From Ignavibacteriales bacterium (lineage in GTDB: Bacteria > Bacteroidota > Ignavibacteria > Ignavibacteriales > Melioribacteraceae), in NCBI GenBank assembly GCA_016177735.1, contig JACOUS010000023.1, positions 62,001-126,000 of the forward strand: a stretch of DNA of 64,000 nt, given 5' to 3'. How positions within the stretch are numbered: position 1 is the stretch's first letter; each line of letters begins with the position of its first letter. Below the pieces are notes generated by a model. It saw nothing but the letters and a program-made list of their open reading frames with translations. It did no database searches and was not told where the DNA came from. Shown here piece by piece: positions 28,615-38,330 of this stretch. The position numbers and the translations under genes were made by a program.

Positions 28615-29124
28615 ATGAAATGCATTCCGCAAATAAAAGAAAGTAATGCTGTAGAAGTATTGAAGAAAAGAGAAAATATTTTTCAGAGGGAAAAAAATGT
28701 CCGGCGTTCCGAACTTATCTATTTGCCGTATTATCTCTTCTCGTTCAATATTTATCTCGCGGACGGTAAAGTAGAAAGCTCATTTGTATGCGTTGATTTG
28801 ATCGGCGGTGAGTGCGCGCATCTGAGAGATAAAACAAACATTGTTCAGGGAAATAAAACCGCGGAATTCAACAACGTAATTACTGAAAACGAAGCGGCTG
28901 AAAGAGCACGCAAGTTTATAATCAATGAAATTCTTCACAAGAAAAAAAAGTATCTGAATTTTTTAACGATGGAGATAAAACTTGAAACCGTTCTCGAATA
29001 CCCGTACTGGATCGGTTACTTCCAAAAGAAAAACGGAATCGATTTCAATGTGATAGACGGAATTACGGGGCAGAAGCAAGGTCCTAAAATGAAAACAATC
29101 TTCATAAAATTTTTGATGCAGTGA
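28615..29124 (+). CDS. Conserved-looking hypothetical protein
   Basis: A 169-residue, charge-rich, soluble-looking protein with no signal peptide and no family I recognise. It contains SELIYLPYYLFSFNIYLADG (about 32-51), an Asn/Glu-rich middle and LEYPYWIGYFQKKNGIDFNV near the end. The tandem aromatic-rich beta strands could belong to a small sensing domain, but I cannot name one. It lies 6 bases after the small membrane gene and runs into the TonB receptor region, so it belongs to the same operon. Confidence 0.6.
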   Translation: MKCIPQIKESNAVEVLKKRENIFQREKNVRRSELIYLPYYLFSFNIYLADGKVESSFVCVDLIGGECAHLRDKTNIVQGNKTAEFNNVITENEAAERARKFIINEILHKKKKYLNFLTMEIKLETVLEYPYWIGYFQKKNGIDFNVIDGITGQKQGPKMKTIFIKFLMQ

Positions 29125-29153
29125 ACAAAATGAAAATACAAAAAGGTAAACTG

Positions 29154-31919
29154 ATGAACACAAAAATGCGAAGCCTATTATTCATTCTGACGGCACTACT
29201 ATTTAGTTCGGGTTACATGTTCAGTCAAACCACCGGAAAAATTGCCGGTAAAATTGTTGAAAAGAATACGAGCGAGGCATTACTTGGCGCAAATGTTTCT
29301 ATTGTTGGAACCACGATGGGTTCTGCCGCCAATTTAGACGGCGAATATTTTATTATAAATGTTCCGCCCGGTCAATATGATCTCAAAGTTTCGATGATCG
29401 GTTATGCACCGTTGATTTTTAAGAATGTTAACGTATCGGTTAATAGAACAACAACAATTAATGCCGAACTCGAAGCTGAAGACGTGGCGCTGTCCGAAGT
29501 AGTTGTCACTGTTAAAGCAATCAGCGATAAGAAAGATCAAACAAGCTCAATCAAAAACGTTTCCGGCGAAGATATAAAAACTCTTCCGGTTGAAAGTGTC
29601 GGCGATGTTATCGGATTGCAAGCCGGAGTTGTACAAGGACACTTTAGAGGAGGCAGAAGTACCGAAGTTTCTTATCTCGTGGACGGCGTTTCGGTAACAG
29701 ACGGTTATTCGAGAGAGAATTACAAAGTAGAAATTGAAACCGAAGCTGTTCAGGATATGGAAGTAATCACCGGTACATTTAATGCAGAGTACGGACGTGC
29801 GATGAGTGGTATCGTAAATATTGTTACAAAAGAAGGAAGCGAAAAATTCCGCGGTAGTGCTTCGGGAAGTTTGTCCAATTATTTTACTACTCACAATGAT
29901 ATTTTTCTTGGACTCGAAGCCGGCGATGCCGCAAGAAATCAGGATTACAAATTCCAGCTCGAAGGACCTCTCTACAAAAATTATATTACCTTTTTTACAA
30001 ATTTTAGATATCAGGATAACGATGGACATCTAAACGGTATCAGAAGATTCAATGTAAACGATTATACCGATTTCTCTCACGCAGATATAAATGATGGAGT
30101 TAAAACTCAGTGGGATGCAGTAATTAACGGAGACACTTATTATTCCGAACATACCGGAGATAACTCTTACGTTCCGATGAACTGGTCGAAAGATTATTCT
30201 GTATTGGGCAAACTCACGTTCCGCCCACTTGCCGTTTTTAAATTTTCGTTAATGTACACGAAAAATTACAACGAGATGCAGAACTATGAACATTACTATA
30301 AATACAAACCCGACGGCAGAAGAGTTTATTACGATAAAAGTGATTTCTACTTGTTCCAGTTGAACAATGTTTTATCCGACAATATGTTTCATGATATAAA
30401 AGTTTCGTATAAGCATTCACTGACCGATAATTATCTTTACAAAGATCCGTTCGATCAAAGATACGCTGCAGACAACTACGGTAAATCCGGCGGAGGATTC
30501 AGTACCGGCGGGCATGACAAAGGTTACAATGCAGTTGAGTTGAACGATCTGAATATTAAATACGATATCACATGGCAGTTGAATACACATCATTCTCTTA
30601 AAACCGGTTTTGATTACACGAGACACGATTTAACAAAAACAACCGTAATAGTCCGCGATATCAAATACGGCACTGCGGCACAAGAAGATTTTTATTACGA
30701 TCCCACAACCGGTAAAATTGTTTTCAATCCGTACGAACCTGAAATTCTTAGCGAAGCCGTTTCATCGGATAACTATAATAAAAAACCGTACGAGCTTTCG
30801 GCATATTTTCAGGATAAAATGGAATACGAAGACCTTGTGATTAATTTCGGTGCGAGATACGATTACTTCAATTCGAATACGGTTTACCCGACACAATTAA
30901 GAAATCCCGGCAATCAATTAAGTTATCCTGAAAATCCCGAAAGAATGTCGGAGTACCCGAAAGCAAAAGCACGCGCGCAATTTAGCCCGCGATTTGGTTT
31001 ATCGTACACGCTTGGCAGTGCGGCAGTACTTCATTTTAGTTACGGGCATTTTTTCCAGATGCCGCCGCTTTATGCTTTGTATCAGAACAGCAGATTTTTA
31101 GTTCCTTCGGGAAATTTTGAGACGATCATCGGCAACCCGAATCTGAAACCTGAAAAAACCGTTCAGTATGAAATGGGTTTCTGGCAAGAACTTCAGGAAG
31201 GTCTCGGATTTGAAGTCTCCGTTTTCTACAGAGATATTTATGATCTTCTCACGGCAGCAGTAATTACAACTTACAATCAGGTTAAATACGGATACTATGG
31301 GAATAAAGATTACGGCAACTCGAAGGGAATGGAAATGAAACTTGATTATGCATTCGATCCGTTCACCGTATTTGTAAATTATACTTTGCAGTACACGAGA
31401 GGTATTGCCGATAATCCGAGTTCAACATACACACGAGCCGGGCAGAATATGGATGAGATTTCAAAATTGATTCCGCTTGCATGGGATCAAAGACATACGT
31501 TGAATGTAAGTATGAATTACGAAAAAGAAAATTACGGATTGAATCTTACCGGCACTTTCAACTCCGGCATTGCGTACACATATAAACCGGTTTCCGAAAG
31601 CCCGCTTTCGAAGCAGACTTTGTTCCCGAATAATCAGCACCGCCCGGCAGCGTTTGATATTTCTTTTAAAGGTCATTACGATGTTGGTTTGGTTGATAAT
31701 GTAAAGATGAGATTCTTCTTGTCTGTTTATAATCTTCTCGATAGGCTGAATGAAGTAAGTGTTAACGAAACAACCGGACGTGCATACACTGCTATTCTTA
31801 CTCAAAGTCAGATTTCAACTTTCAAGAGCAACTTTAATGATGTGTACGATGCATCGCATGATCCGTCAATGTATTCGGCGCCGCGTTCGATAAAACTTGG
31901 TGTCGGAATTGTTTTCTAA
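29154..31919 (+). CDS. TonB-dependent outer-membrane receptor with N-terminal carboxypeptidase-like domain
   Basis: A 921-residue outer-membrane transporter. I use the ATG at 29154, which has AAGGT upstream and starts the signal peptide (LLFILTALLFSSGYMFSQ). An earlier GTG at 29121 would only add an unlikely leader. A CarboxypepD_reg-like domain (about 25-105: GKIVEKNTSEALLGANVSI, IGYAPLIFKNVNV) is followed by the plug (IKTLPVESVGDVIGLQAGVV, YLVDGVSVTD, GTFNAEYGRAMSGIVNIVTK). The rest is a 22-strand-type barrel ending in Phe. The family imports large solutes with TonB energy. It is SusC-like in domain order, but no SusD follows; instead a PorV-like barrel and a 1173-residue surface protein come next. 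Confidence 0.93.
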   Translation: MNTKMRSLLFILTALLFSSGYMFSQTTGKIAGKIVEKNTSEALLGANVSIVGTTMGSAANLDGEYFIINVPPGQYDLKVSMIGYAPLIFKNVNVSVNRTTTINAELEAEDVALSEVVVTVKAISDKKDQTSSIKNVSGEDIKTLPVESVGDVIGLQAGVVQGHFRGGRSTEVSYLVDGVSVTDGYSRENYKVEIETEAVQDMEVITGTFNAEYGRAMSGIVNIVTKEGSEKFRGSASGSLSNYFTTHNDIFLGLEAGDAARNQDYKFQLEGPLYKNYITFFTNFRYQDNDGHLNGIRRFNVNDYTDFSHADINDGVKTQWDAVINGDTYYSEHTGDNSYVPMNWSKDYSVLGKLTFRPLAVFKFSLMYTKNYNEMQNYEHYYKYKPDGRRVYYDKSDFYLFQLNNVLSDNMFHDIKVSYKHSLTDNYLYKDPFDQRYAADNYGKSGGGFSTGGHDKGYNAVELNDLNIKYDITWQLNTHHSLKTGFDYTRHDLTKTTVIVRDIKYGTAAQEDFYYDPTTGKIVFNPYEPEILSEAVSSDNYNKKPYELSAYFQDKMEYEDLVINFGARYDYFNSNTVYPTQLRNPGNQLSYPENPERMSEYPKAKARAQFSPRFGLSYTLGSAAVLHFSYGHFFQMPPLYALYQNSRFLVPSGNFETIIGNPNLKPEKTVQYEMGFWQELQEGLGFEVSVFYRDIYDLLTAAVITTYNQVKYGYYGNKDYGNSKGMEMKLDYAFDPFTVFVNYTLQYTRGIADNPSSTYTRAGQNMDEISKLIPLAWDQRHTLNVSMNYEKENYGLNLTGTFNSGIAYTYKPVSESPLSKQTLFPNNQHRPAAFDISFKGHYDVGLVDNVKMRFFLSVYNLLDRLNEVSVNETTGRAYTAILTQSQISTFKSNFNDVYDASHDPSMYSAPRSIKLGVGIVF

Positions 31920-31954
31920 ATAAATGTGAATGAGAATTTTTAAAAAGGTTTATT

Positions 31955-33013
31955 ATGAAGAAGATTTCAATTTTGATAACACTGTTTGTACTGCTGATTT
32001 CCGGCGGAGTTTTTGCGCAGCAGCCGTACAGAGTTGGAACAACAGCGGCAAACTTTTTGGAAATTGGTTACGGCAGTATTGCAAATGCAATGGGTGATGC
32101 TCACGCAGCGGTTGATAACGGCGATTTAACATCATTGTATTGGAACCCGGCAAGTTTGGGTTACCGCACACGCAACGAAGCTTTTGTTACAGTTCAACCG
32201 TGGGTTGCGGATATTAATGTATCGAGTGCCGGATTCGGATATGCAGAATCTTCGCTTGGTACTTTTGCCGGAAGCGTTATAATTATGAATTACGGCTCCG
32301 AAGAAGTTACAACAGTTACAAATCCAAACGGTACCGGCGAAAAATTTGACGGAATGGATTTCAGTCTGAATTTTTCTTACGGCAAAAAAATTGTTGATTG
32401 GTTCTCTTTCGGGTTATCGGCAAAATATATCAGCACACAAATTTGGCACGAGAGTGCAAGCGCAGTAGCACTCGATCTCGGTGCTATCGTTAATACAAAA
32501 TTCTTTGCATGGTCGGATGTTCCCGGCGACGGACTTAATATCGGTATGTCTATTTCTAATTACGGAACACGTCTCACTTACGATGGAATTGATTTGAAAC
32601 AATCCGTAGATATCGAACCCGATGAGAACGGAAATTTTGCAAACGTTCCGGCGAGATACGAATTGGATGAATGGGAACTTCCTCTTCTTTTCAGACTGGG
32701 CGTTTCGTTCTATCCGTACAAATCAGAAATGCATTCGGTACAAATTGCAATTGATGCTTTGCACCCGAACAATAACAGCGAATCAATAAACATCGGTGCG
32801 CAATATTCACTGAGAATTCCGGCATACGGTGATATTTATATCCGCGGAGGTTACAAAGGTTTGTTGATGGATGAATCGCAATACGGACTTTCGTTCGGTT
32901 TGGGTGTTGCACTGAAAATGTTCGGCAATCAATCTGTTAAGTTCGATTATGCCTACAGAAGTCACGAAGTTCTCGGTAATATTAATTCCTTTTCGGTAGG
33001 CTTTTTATTTTAG
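31955..33013 (+). CDS. PorV/PorQ-like outer-membrane protein
   Basis: A 352-residue protein with signal peptide (ILITLFVLLISGGVFAQ) and the PorV/PorQ (FadL-like beta barrel) pattern: FLEIGYGSIANAMGDAHAAV, SLYWNPASLGY and a C-terminal aromatic strand ending SFSVGFLF. In T9SS bacteria PorV-type proteins shuttle secreted cargo to the outer-membrane translocon and the attachment complex. Its position between a TonB receptor and a large surface protein suggests it serves that protein. AAGG lies 8 bases before the ATG. Confidence 0.85.
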   Translation: MKKISILITLFVLLISGGVFAQQPYRVGTTAANFLEIGYGSIANAMGDAHAAVDNGDLTSLYWNPASLGYRTRNEAFVTVQPWVADINVSSAGFGYAESSLGTFAGSVIIMNYGSEEVTTVTNPNGTGEKFDGMDFSLNFSYGKKIVDWFSFGLSAKYISTQIWHESASAVALDLGAIVNTKFFAWSDVPGDGLNIGMSISNYGTRLTYDGIDLKQSVDIEPDENGNFANVPARYELDEWELPLLFRLGVSFYPYKSEMHSVQIAIDALHPNNNSESINIGAQYSLRIPAYGDIYIRGGYKGLLMDESQYGLSFGLGVALKMFGNQSVKFDYAYRSHEVLGNINSFSVGFLF

Positions 33014-33046
33014 TTAATAAGAAATGTGTAGTTAGGAGATAAAAAA

Positions 33047-36000
33047 ATGAAAAATTTTGTGAGAGTTCTTCTTCTATTGACGGCTGTAAACATTTCATTA
33101 TATGCGCAAGGAAGAATGTATGATGGTCCCGATGATCCCGCCGGTGATAAAGCCGCAGAAAGAGTCGGCTACATGACGGGCAACAGAGTGTTGATACAAT
33201 TTAGAAATACAACTGAACTTAGTGATTGCTGCGGCTTGGGCTACGAAGTTTCCAAGTGGCCGAATAATTATGAAGGCACGAAAATGACAGACGGCATCGC
33301 AACATTAATTGGCGCCAGAGTTTTTCTGCAGAACGATACGATCCCGGTTACAAGCGGTTATCAAGGCAGAACCGATCTCGATACTCTTTATTATATTCAA
33401 AGCAGTTACAGAGAACACATGGATAAAGATGCGACGCTAACCGTTGAATACGGTTTGTACCCGGTGTTCGGTTATTTCAACGAGTTGAGCGAAACACCGG
33501 CGGTAAGCAGTTCGCCTGAATCATGGCCCACCGACGGCTGGCCCTCCAACAACGGGAAAAAATGGCTCGGCGAATGGAACGGAAGATTCGGACGCGGAGT
33601 TGTTAAATCCGATCTCGAATGTTTCTTCGTTACAAATGACGCGCAAGATCAGGAATATTTGGAAAGCGGCAATAGAGTTCGTTATTATCCGCGACCCGGA
33701 ATTCAGATCGGTTACAAAGATCCGAACGTTACAATACAAAAAGGAAAACCGTGGGGCGGCATCGGGGTTAGAATTGAAACACGCGGCTTCCAGTGGAGTA
33801 ATCCTTCTGCTAACGATGCAATCTTTTGGGAAGATAATATTTCCAATATATCAAACTATGATTTGCCCGAAATGGTTTTCGGCTTCTGGATGGATAATGC
33901 AGTCGGCGGCGAAGAAGGTGTTGGAGACGATCTCGCTTTCTACACAACAGATTTGAACATGGCTTATACGTGGGATGTAGATTATGTTCCGGTCGGCGGA
34001 GGCAAAGCTCCCGGACTTCTCGGCTTTGCTTTTCTCGAAAGCCCCGGCTTACCTTTCGACGGAGTTGATAACGATAACGATGGTATCGTTGATGAAAAAA
34101 GAGACAACAGTGCAGCAGCAAAAGTTGGTGCAACTTCCGGCATAACTGATGTTGATAAATTTCTTTCGTACTACAAATTAACTTCTGCCGATCTTAAAGA
34201 ACACTGGGATGCAGATGAAGATCAGGACTGGGAAGACGGAATTGATGCAAACGGCAACGGTGTTTATGATAAAGATGAAAATGCAGGCGATGATGTCGGG
34301 CTGGATGGTGTTGGTCCCGGCGATATTAATTATACCGGTCCCGATGCGGACGGAACAGAATGTAATCACAAACCGGATTTTGCAGAAGGAATTGGAAGCG
34401 AACCGAATTTTGCTTCAACGGATATTAACGAATCCGATATGCTTGGCCTGACTTCGTTCCATTACACAACTGATATTGACAGACTTGCCATCATTCGAAC
34501 AGATGAAAGTTTATTCAAATATATGGCTGAAGGAACGTTCAATGATTTTCAGGATCAACCGCTCAACTTTATGGAATTTTTTGCATCGGGAATTTTTCCG
34601 CTTTACAGAGGAAGAACCGAGCGCGTTTCATTCGCCGAACTTCATTCTTACGATCCGCTTTCCGGATTAATGGGAGATTCACACGCCGCACCGGCTCTCT
34701 TCCGTTTGAAAGAAGTCGTTCAGGTTATTTATGAAACCGATTACCGCTTTGCACAAGCTCCTTTGATGCCGACACTGAAAGCAACTCCGGCTAACGGAAA
34801 AATAATTTTAACATGGGATGATGTTTCCGATAAACTTACGCGCGATGAATTCGTTAATAACAAAAATGATTTTGAAGGTTACAAACTTTACAGAGCAACG
34901 GATAAAAAAATGTCCGATGCAGAACAAATTACAGACGGTTACGGCAACCCCACTTTGAAGAAGCCGATTTTCCAATGCGATAAAATTGATAACATCACCG
35001 GCTTTGCAGATTTTGGCGCTGTCAATGGCGTTCAGTATTATCTCGGCGACGACAGCGGTATTCAGCATTACTTTGTTGATGAAGATGTTGAAAACGGAAG
35101 AACATATTATTACGTACTTGTTGCTTACGATTACGGTCTGCCGGATGTTGGAGACGGAATCAGTCCTTCCGAAAATAGTTTTGTGATACGACTTGACGAA
35201 GCAGAAGAAGTCGTTGAAATAAGCAAGAACGTTGCAATTGTTAAACCTCATCAGTTTGCCGCCGGCTACGTTGAACCGAGCATCACAATGAACGAAGATG
35301 TTGAAAGACTCGGCTACGGTGCACTCTCTACAAAAATTATTGTGCCGGATGAAATTAAAGCTCAGCATACTTACAGAGTTTATTTCGATGTTGATACAGT
35401 TACATATTTGAGATTAACCGAGCAATTGAGAAGCAGTGCCGACATGCTTTACGTTAACAATGGTTTCAAAGTTTACGATGTAACCGACAACAACAAATTG
35501 GTTTACTCGGAAAACACAACTGATTTTTCCGGCGAGAATATTGAAGGCGATAAATATCAATCTACCGGCGGAACGAAATATGAGTACAAAAGATTGAACG
35601 ACAAACTTGTTATTTCGGGAATGTTTGACGGGATTCAACTCTCGATAGAAAACCCGATCAATCTTGCGGAACAAAATTCGCAAACCACCGGATGGATTGA
35701 CGGTACTTCACCGATGAATGTCGATGTCAGCGAAAGCGAAGGAATATTCTTTCCGTGGAAGTACAATATTGTTTTCACTTCCGATAATAATGCATACACA
35801 TCGAAAACAACTTCAACAAGCAGAATAAAAGATGCCGATAACAATACACTTGGTCCTTCGCAAATTTTATTAAATCAGAATTTCAATTTCTACGTTGTTA
35901 ATAAATCACTCACGAATGAAAACGGCGAGCCTGAAAAACTTGATTTGATCGTTTACGATAAAAACCAGAACGGAAGTTTTGATTATGATACCGATGAAGT

Positions 36001-36568
36001 GCTTGCCGGTTATTCCGTTCAATCCGGTTCAAAAATTTATTGGGCGGGCACAGTATTCGGAATTGATTTCAGCACAGCATTCACGGAAAGCAAAATGCCG
36101 GCATCGGGCAATATTTATCAAGTTGATTTCAAGCGTCCGTTTGTTGCGTCGGATTATTTTGAATTCACCATTAACCCGCAAGTTGATCTCAGTGCAGAAA
36201 AATTAAAAGGCGATATGAACAGCATTAAAGTTGTTCCGAATCCGTATGTAGTAACAAACTCGCTTGAAGGCGCGGTTGCAAATTATCAATTGAATCAAAG
36301 AAGACAATTGATGTTCACAAACATTCCGGCGCAGTGTGTAATTAAAATATTCACTGTCAGCGGCGTTCTTGTAGATGAAATTGTAGTTGATAACGCTGCT
36401 GCTTCGCGTACAAAAGAATGGGACCTGAATTCAACTGCAAACGGCACTGCATTTTGGGATCTTAAAACACGGGAAGGTTTGGATATTGCTTCCGGTTATT
36501 ACATCTATCAAGTAAAATCGTCTTTAACCGGCGAAGAAAAAATAGGAAAGTTTGCAGTTGTTAAATAA
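33047..36568 (+). CDS. Large secreted surface protein with calcium-loop motifs and T9SS-like tail
   Basis: A 1173-residue exported protein (signal peptide VLLLLTAVNISLYAQ). I do not recognise the N-terminal 560 residues; they are rich in Trp, Gly and aromatic beta-type sequence. Acidic calcium-binding-like loops appear at about 337 (DNDNDGIVDEK), 398 (DANGNGVYDKDENAGDD) and 975 (DKNQNGSFDYDTDE). Residues about 568-1040 are clearly homologous to residues about 289-745 of the endonuclease-family protein at 40680. The C-terminus (VVPNPYVV, then SGYYIYQVKSS..GKFAVVK) resembles a T9SS sorting domain. GGAG precedes the ATG. It sits directly after the TonB receptor and PorV-like genes, where SusD-type binding proteins stand in other Bacteroidota; a ligand-capture role is inference. 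Confidence 0.75.
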   Translation: MKNFVRVLLLLTAVNISLYAQGRMYDGPDDPAGDKAAERVGYMTGNRVLIQFRNTTELSDCCGLGYEVSKWPNNYEGTKMTDGIATLIGARVFLQNDTIPVTSGYQGRTDLDTLYYIQSSYREHMDKDATLTVEYGLYPVFGYFNELSETPAVSSSPESWPTDGWPSNNGKKWLGEWNGRFGRGVVKSDLECFFVTNDAQDQEYLESGNRVRYYPRPGIQIGYKDPNVTIQKGKPWGGIGVRIETRGFQWSNPSANDAIFWEDNISNISNYDLPEMVFGFWMDNAVGGEEGVGDDLAFYTTDLNMAYTWDVDYVPVGGGKAPGLLGFAFLESPGLPFDGVDNDNDGIVDEKRDNSAAAKVGATSGITDVDKFLSYYKLTSADLKEHWDADEDQDWEDGIDANGNGVYDKDENAGDDVGLDGVGPGDINYTGPDADGTECNHKPDFAEGIGSEPNFASTDINESDMLGLTSFHYTTDIDRLAIIRTDESLFKYMAEGTFNDFQDQPLNFMEFFASGIFPLYRGRTERVSFAELHSYDPLSGLMGDSHAAPALFRLKEVVQVIYETDYRFAQAPLMPTLKATPANGKIILTWDDVSDKLTRDEFVNNKNDFEGYKLYRATDKKMSDAEQITDGYGNPTLKKPIFQCDKIDNITGFADFGAVNGVQYYLGDDSGIQHYFVDEDVENGRTYYYVLVAYDYGLPDVGDGISPSENSFVIRLDEAEEVVEISKNVAIVKPHQFAAGYVEPSITMNEDVERLGYGALSTKIIVPDEIKAQHTYRVYFDVDTVTYLRLTEQLRSSADMLYVNNGFKVYDVTDNNKLVYSENTTDFSGENIEGDKYQSTGGTKYEYKRLNDKLVISGMFDGIQLSIENPINLAEQNSQTTGWIDGTSPMNVDVSESEGIFFPWKYNIVFTSDNNAYTSKTTSTSRIKDADNNTLGPSQILLNQNFNFYVVNKSLTNENGEPEKLDLIVYDKNQNGSFDYDTDEVLAGYSVQSGSKIYWAGTVFGIDFSTAFTESKMPASGNIYQVDFKRPFVASDYFEFTINPQVDLSAEKLKGDMNSIKVVPNPYVVTNSLEGAVANYQLNQRRQLMFTNIPAQCVIKIFTVSGVLVDEIVVDNAAASRTKEWDLNSTANGTAFWDLKTREGLDIASGYYIYQVKSSLTGEEKIGKFAVVK

Positions 36569-36654
36569 AAATAATTAGCAGTTCTTTGTGTCCCGGTGCC
36601 TCTGTAATTGCCACAAAGTCACAAAGACACAACGAACTCGATTGACTTATTAGA

Positions 36655-38175
36655 ATGGAAAAAAACTATCAACATATCGGGAAATTTTTCTTACTCAACT
36701 TTGTACTAATTTCTTTTCTGCTGGCGGCAAACACAAATGCGCAAGAAGAAAAAATTTTAGCGCGGGTGGGAGATAAAACAATTTCGCTGGATGAGTTTAT
36801 TAGAAGAGCGGAATACACAGTGCGTCCGGCTTATTGTAAAAACAATTTCAATATCGATAAAAAGATAATTCTAAATTCATTGATCGCCGAAAAATTGCTT
36901 GCGATTGAAGCCGGCGGGAATAATACGTTCATCAGCAAAGCGGAAGTGCAGGCATATCTGCAAGGAAGAAAAGAACAGTTGATGCGGCTCTATCTTTATA
37001 ATGATGAAGTACGAAGCAAAATAAAACTCGATACAAATAAAATTAATACTGCATTTAAGTATGCCGGACGCGAATACCAAATTTCTTACGTCAGTCTGCA
37101 AGATTCTTTGATTGCAAAACAGCTCGAAGAAGAAATAATCGAAAAGAAAATTCCTTTCGAAAAAACGCTTCATGAAAATTACAATCTGCAAGAGATACCC
37201 GAAAAGAAAGTTGAGTGGAGTAAACTTGAACATCCGCTCGTGCTCGACAGTCTTTTTTCAAAGGACCATAAAAAAGGCGACGTTATTGGTCCATTGAAGA
37301 TCGAAGATAATCATTACATGTTTATAAAAATAAATAGCTGGAAAAACACACCGGCTATAACTGCAAAACAAATAGAGAACAGATACAATTCTGTTCACAA
37401 CACGTACGAAGAGAGTGAAGCTTTCAGAGGATATGTTGAATATGTAAAGGAAATAATGAATGGCAAAAGTTTGGACTTCAATAAGGAAGTCTTTTTTGAA
37501 CTTGCAGATATTTTTGGTCCGGAATACATGAACAGCAGAAAAACTCAAGAAGAAGCTTTTGAAGAAGGTGTTTGGGATTATAAAAAAGAAGAAATGGAAT
37601 TCCGGAATACTAAACCGCGTCTCGATGAAATCAGAAATGAAAAATTGTTCACGTTCGATAATCATGATTGGACAGTAGAAGAATTTCTTCGTGAAATAAA
37701 AAAGCACCCTCTCGTTTTCAGAGAGAAAAAATTTCCGCAGAATAAATTTGGAGATCAGTTGCAATTAGCAATATTAGATATGATCAGAGATGAATGCCTG
37801 ACTAAAGAAGCTTATGCCAAAGGCTATGATGACGTGCCCGGGGTTGTGCGTGATAATCAAATGTGGAAAGATAATCTCAACTCACTTTATGAAAAGTATA
37901 GAATACTAAAAGAAGCCGGTAAAGATTCTTTGTTTGCTTCCAACTATCAGGAAGTTATTAAAAGTACATTGAACCCATACGTTGATTCTCTTCAGTACAA
38001 ATATTCCGATAAGATTTTTATAAACACGGATTTATTTAACAATATCAAACTTACCAAAATCGATCTGTCTGTGACGTATGCAAATTCTCCTTTTTCTCAG
38101 GTTGTTCCGAATTTTCCGCTGGTAACAACCGATAACAAACTTGACTACGGCAGTGCAGTAAAAAGTGTTCCTTAA
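36655..38175 (+). CDS. Peptidyl-prolyl cis-trans isomerase, parvulin/SurA-like
   Basis: A 506-residue exported protein with signal peptide (FLLNFVLISFLLAANTNAQ). The SurA-type N-terminal helical region starts at ARVGDKTISLDEFIRRAEY (about 38), and a parvulin-type segment lies at about 145-230 (YQISYVSLQDS, then GDVIGPLKIEDNHYMFIKIN). The C-terminal tail ends in a hydrophobic, proline-rich stretch similar to that of the partial isomerase at the start of the window. It probably helps fold or escort outer-membrane barrels. It is the last gene after the receptor, PorV-like and surface-protein genes, 86 bases downstream, which suggests a dedicated chaperone. There is no strong ribosome-binding site before the ATG. 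Confidence 0.8.
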   Translation: MEKNYQHIGKFFLLNFVLISFLLAANTNAQEEKILARVGDKTISLDEFIRRAEYTVRPAYCKNNFNIDKKIILNSLIAEKLLAIEAGGNNTFISKAEVQAYLQGRKEQLMRLYLYNDEVRSKIKLDTNKINTAFKYAGREYQISYVSLQDSLIAKQLEEEIIEKKIPFEKTLHENYNLQEIPEKKVEWSKLEHPLVLDSLFSKDHKKGDVIGPLKIEDNHYMFIKINSWKNTPAITAKQIENRYNSVHNTYEESEAFRGYVEYVKEIMNGKSLDFNKEVFFELADIFGPEYMNSRKTQEEAFEEGVWDYKKEEMEFRNTKPRLDEIRNEKLFTFDNHDWTVEEFLREIKKHPLVFREKKFPQNKFGDQLQLAILDMIRDECLTKEAYAKGYDDVPGVVRDNQMWKDNLNSLYEKYRILKEAGKDSLFASNYQEVIKSTLNPYVDSLQYKYSDKIFINTDLFNNIKLTKIDLSVTYANSPFSQVVPNFPLVTTDNKLDYGSAVKSVP

Positions 38176-38210
38176 AGTTTACAATTAATTCACACACAAA
38201 ATGAAGTTCG

Positions 38211-38232
38211 TTATTGTGTATTGTACACTATG
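38211..38232 (+). promoter_or_regulatory. Predicted Nudix-regulator operator, site 4
   Basis: TTATTGT-GTATTGT-ACACTATG, 22 bp, upstream of the beta-helix protein gene. It matches sites 1-3, and a further copy begins 32 bases downstream. Confidence 0.55.
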
Positions 38233-38242
38233 TATTTATATT

Positions 38243-38264
38243 ATATTGTAAAAATCACACTAAG
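38243..38264 (+). promoter_or_regulatory. Predicted Nudix-regulator operator, site 5
   Basis: ATATTGT-AAAAATC-ACACTAAG, ending 66 bases before the ATG of the beta-helix protein. It has the same orientation as the other four sites. Confidence 0.55.
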
Positions 38265-38330
38265 TCTGCAATTGAAATTGAATTTGCGGTTAATAATAAA
38301 TTAACTCGTTAAACAAAAAAAGGAGGCAGT

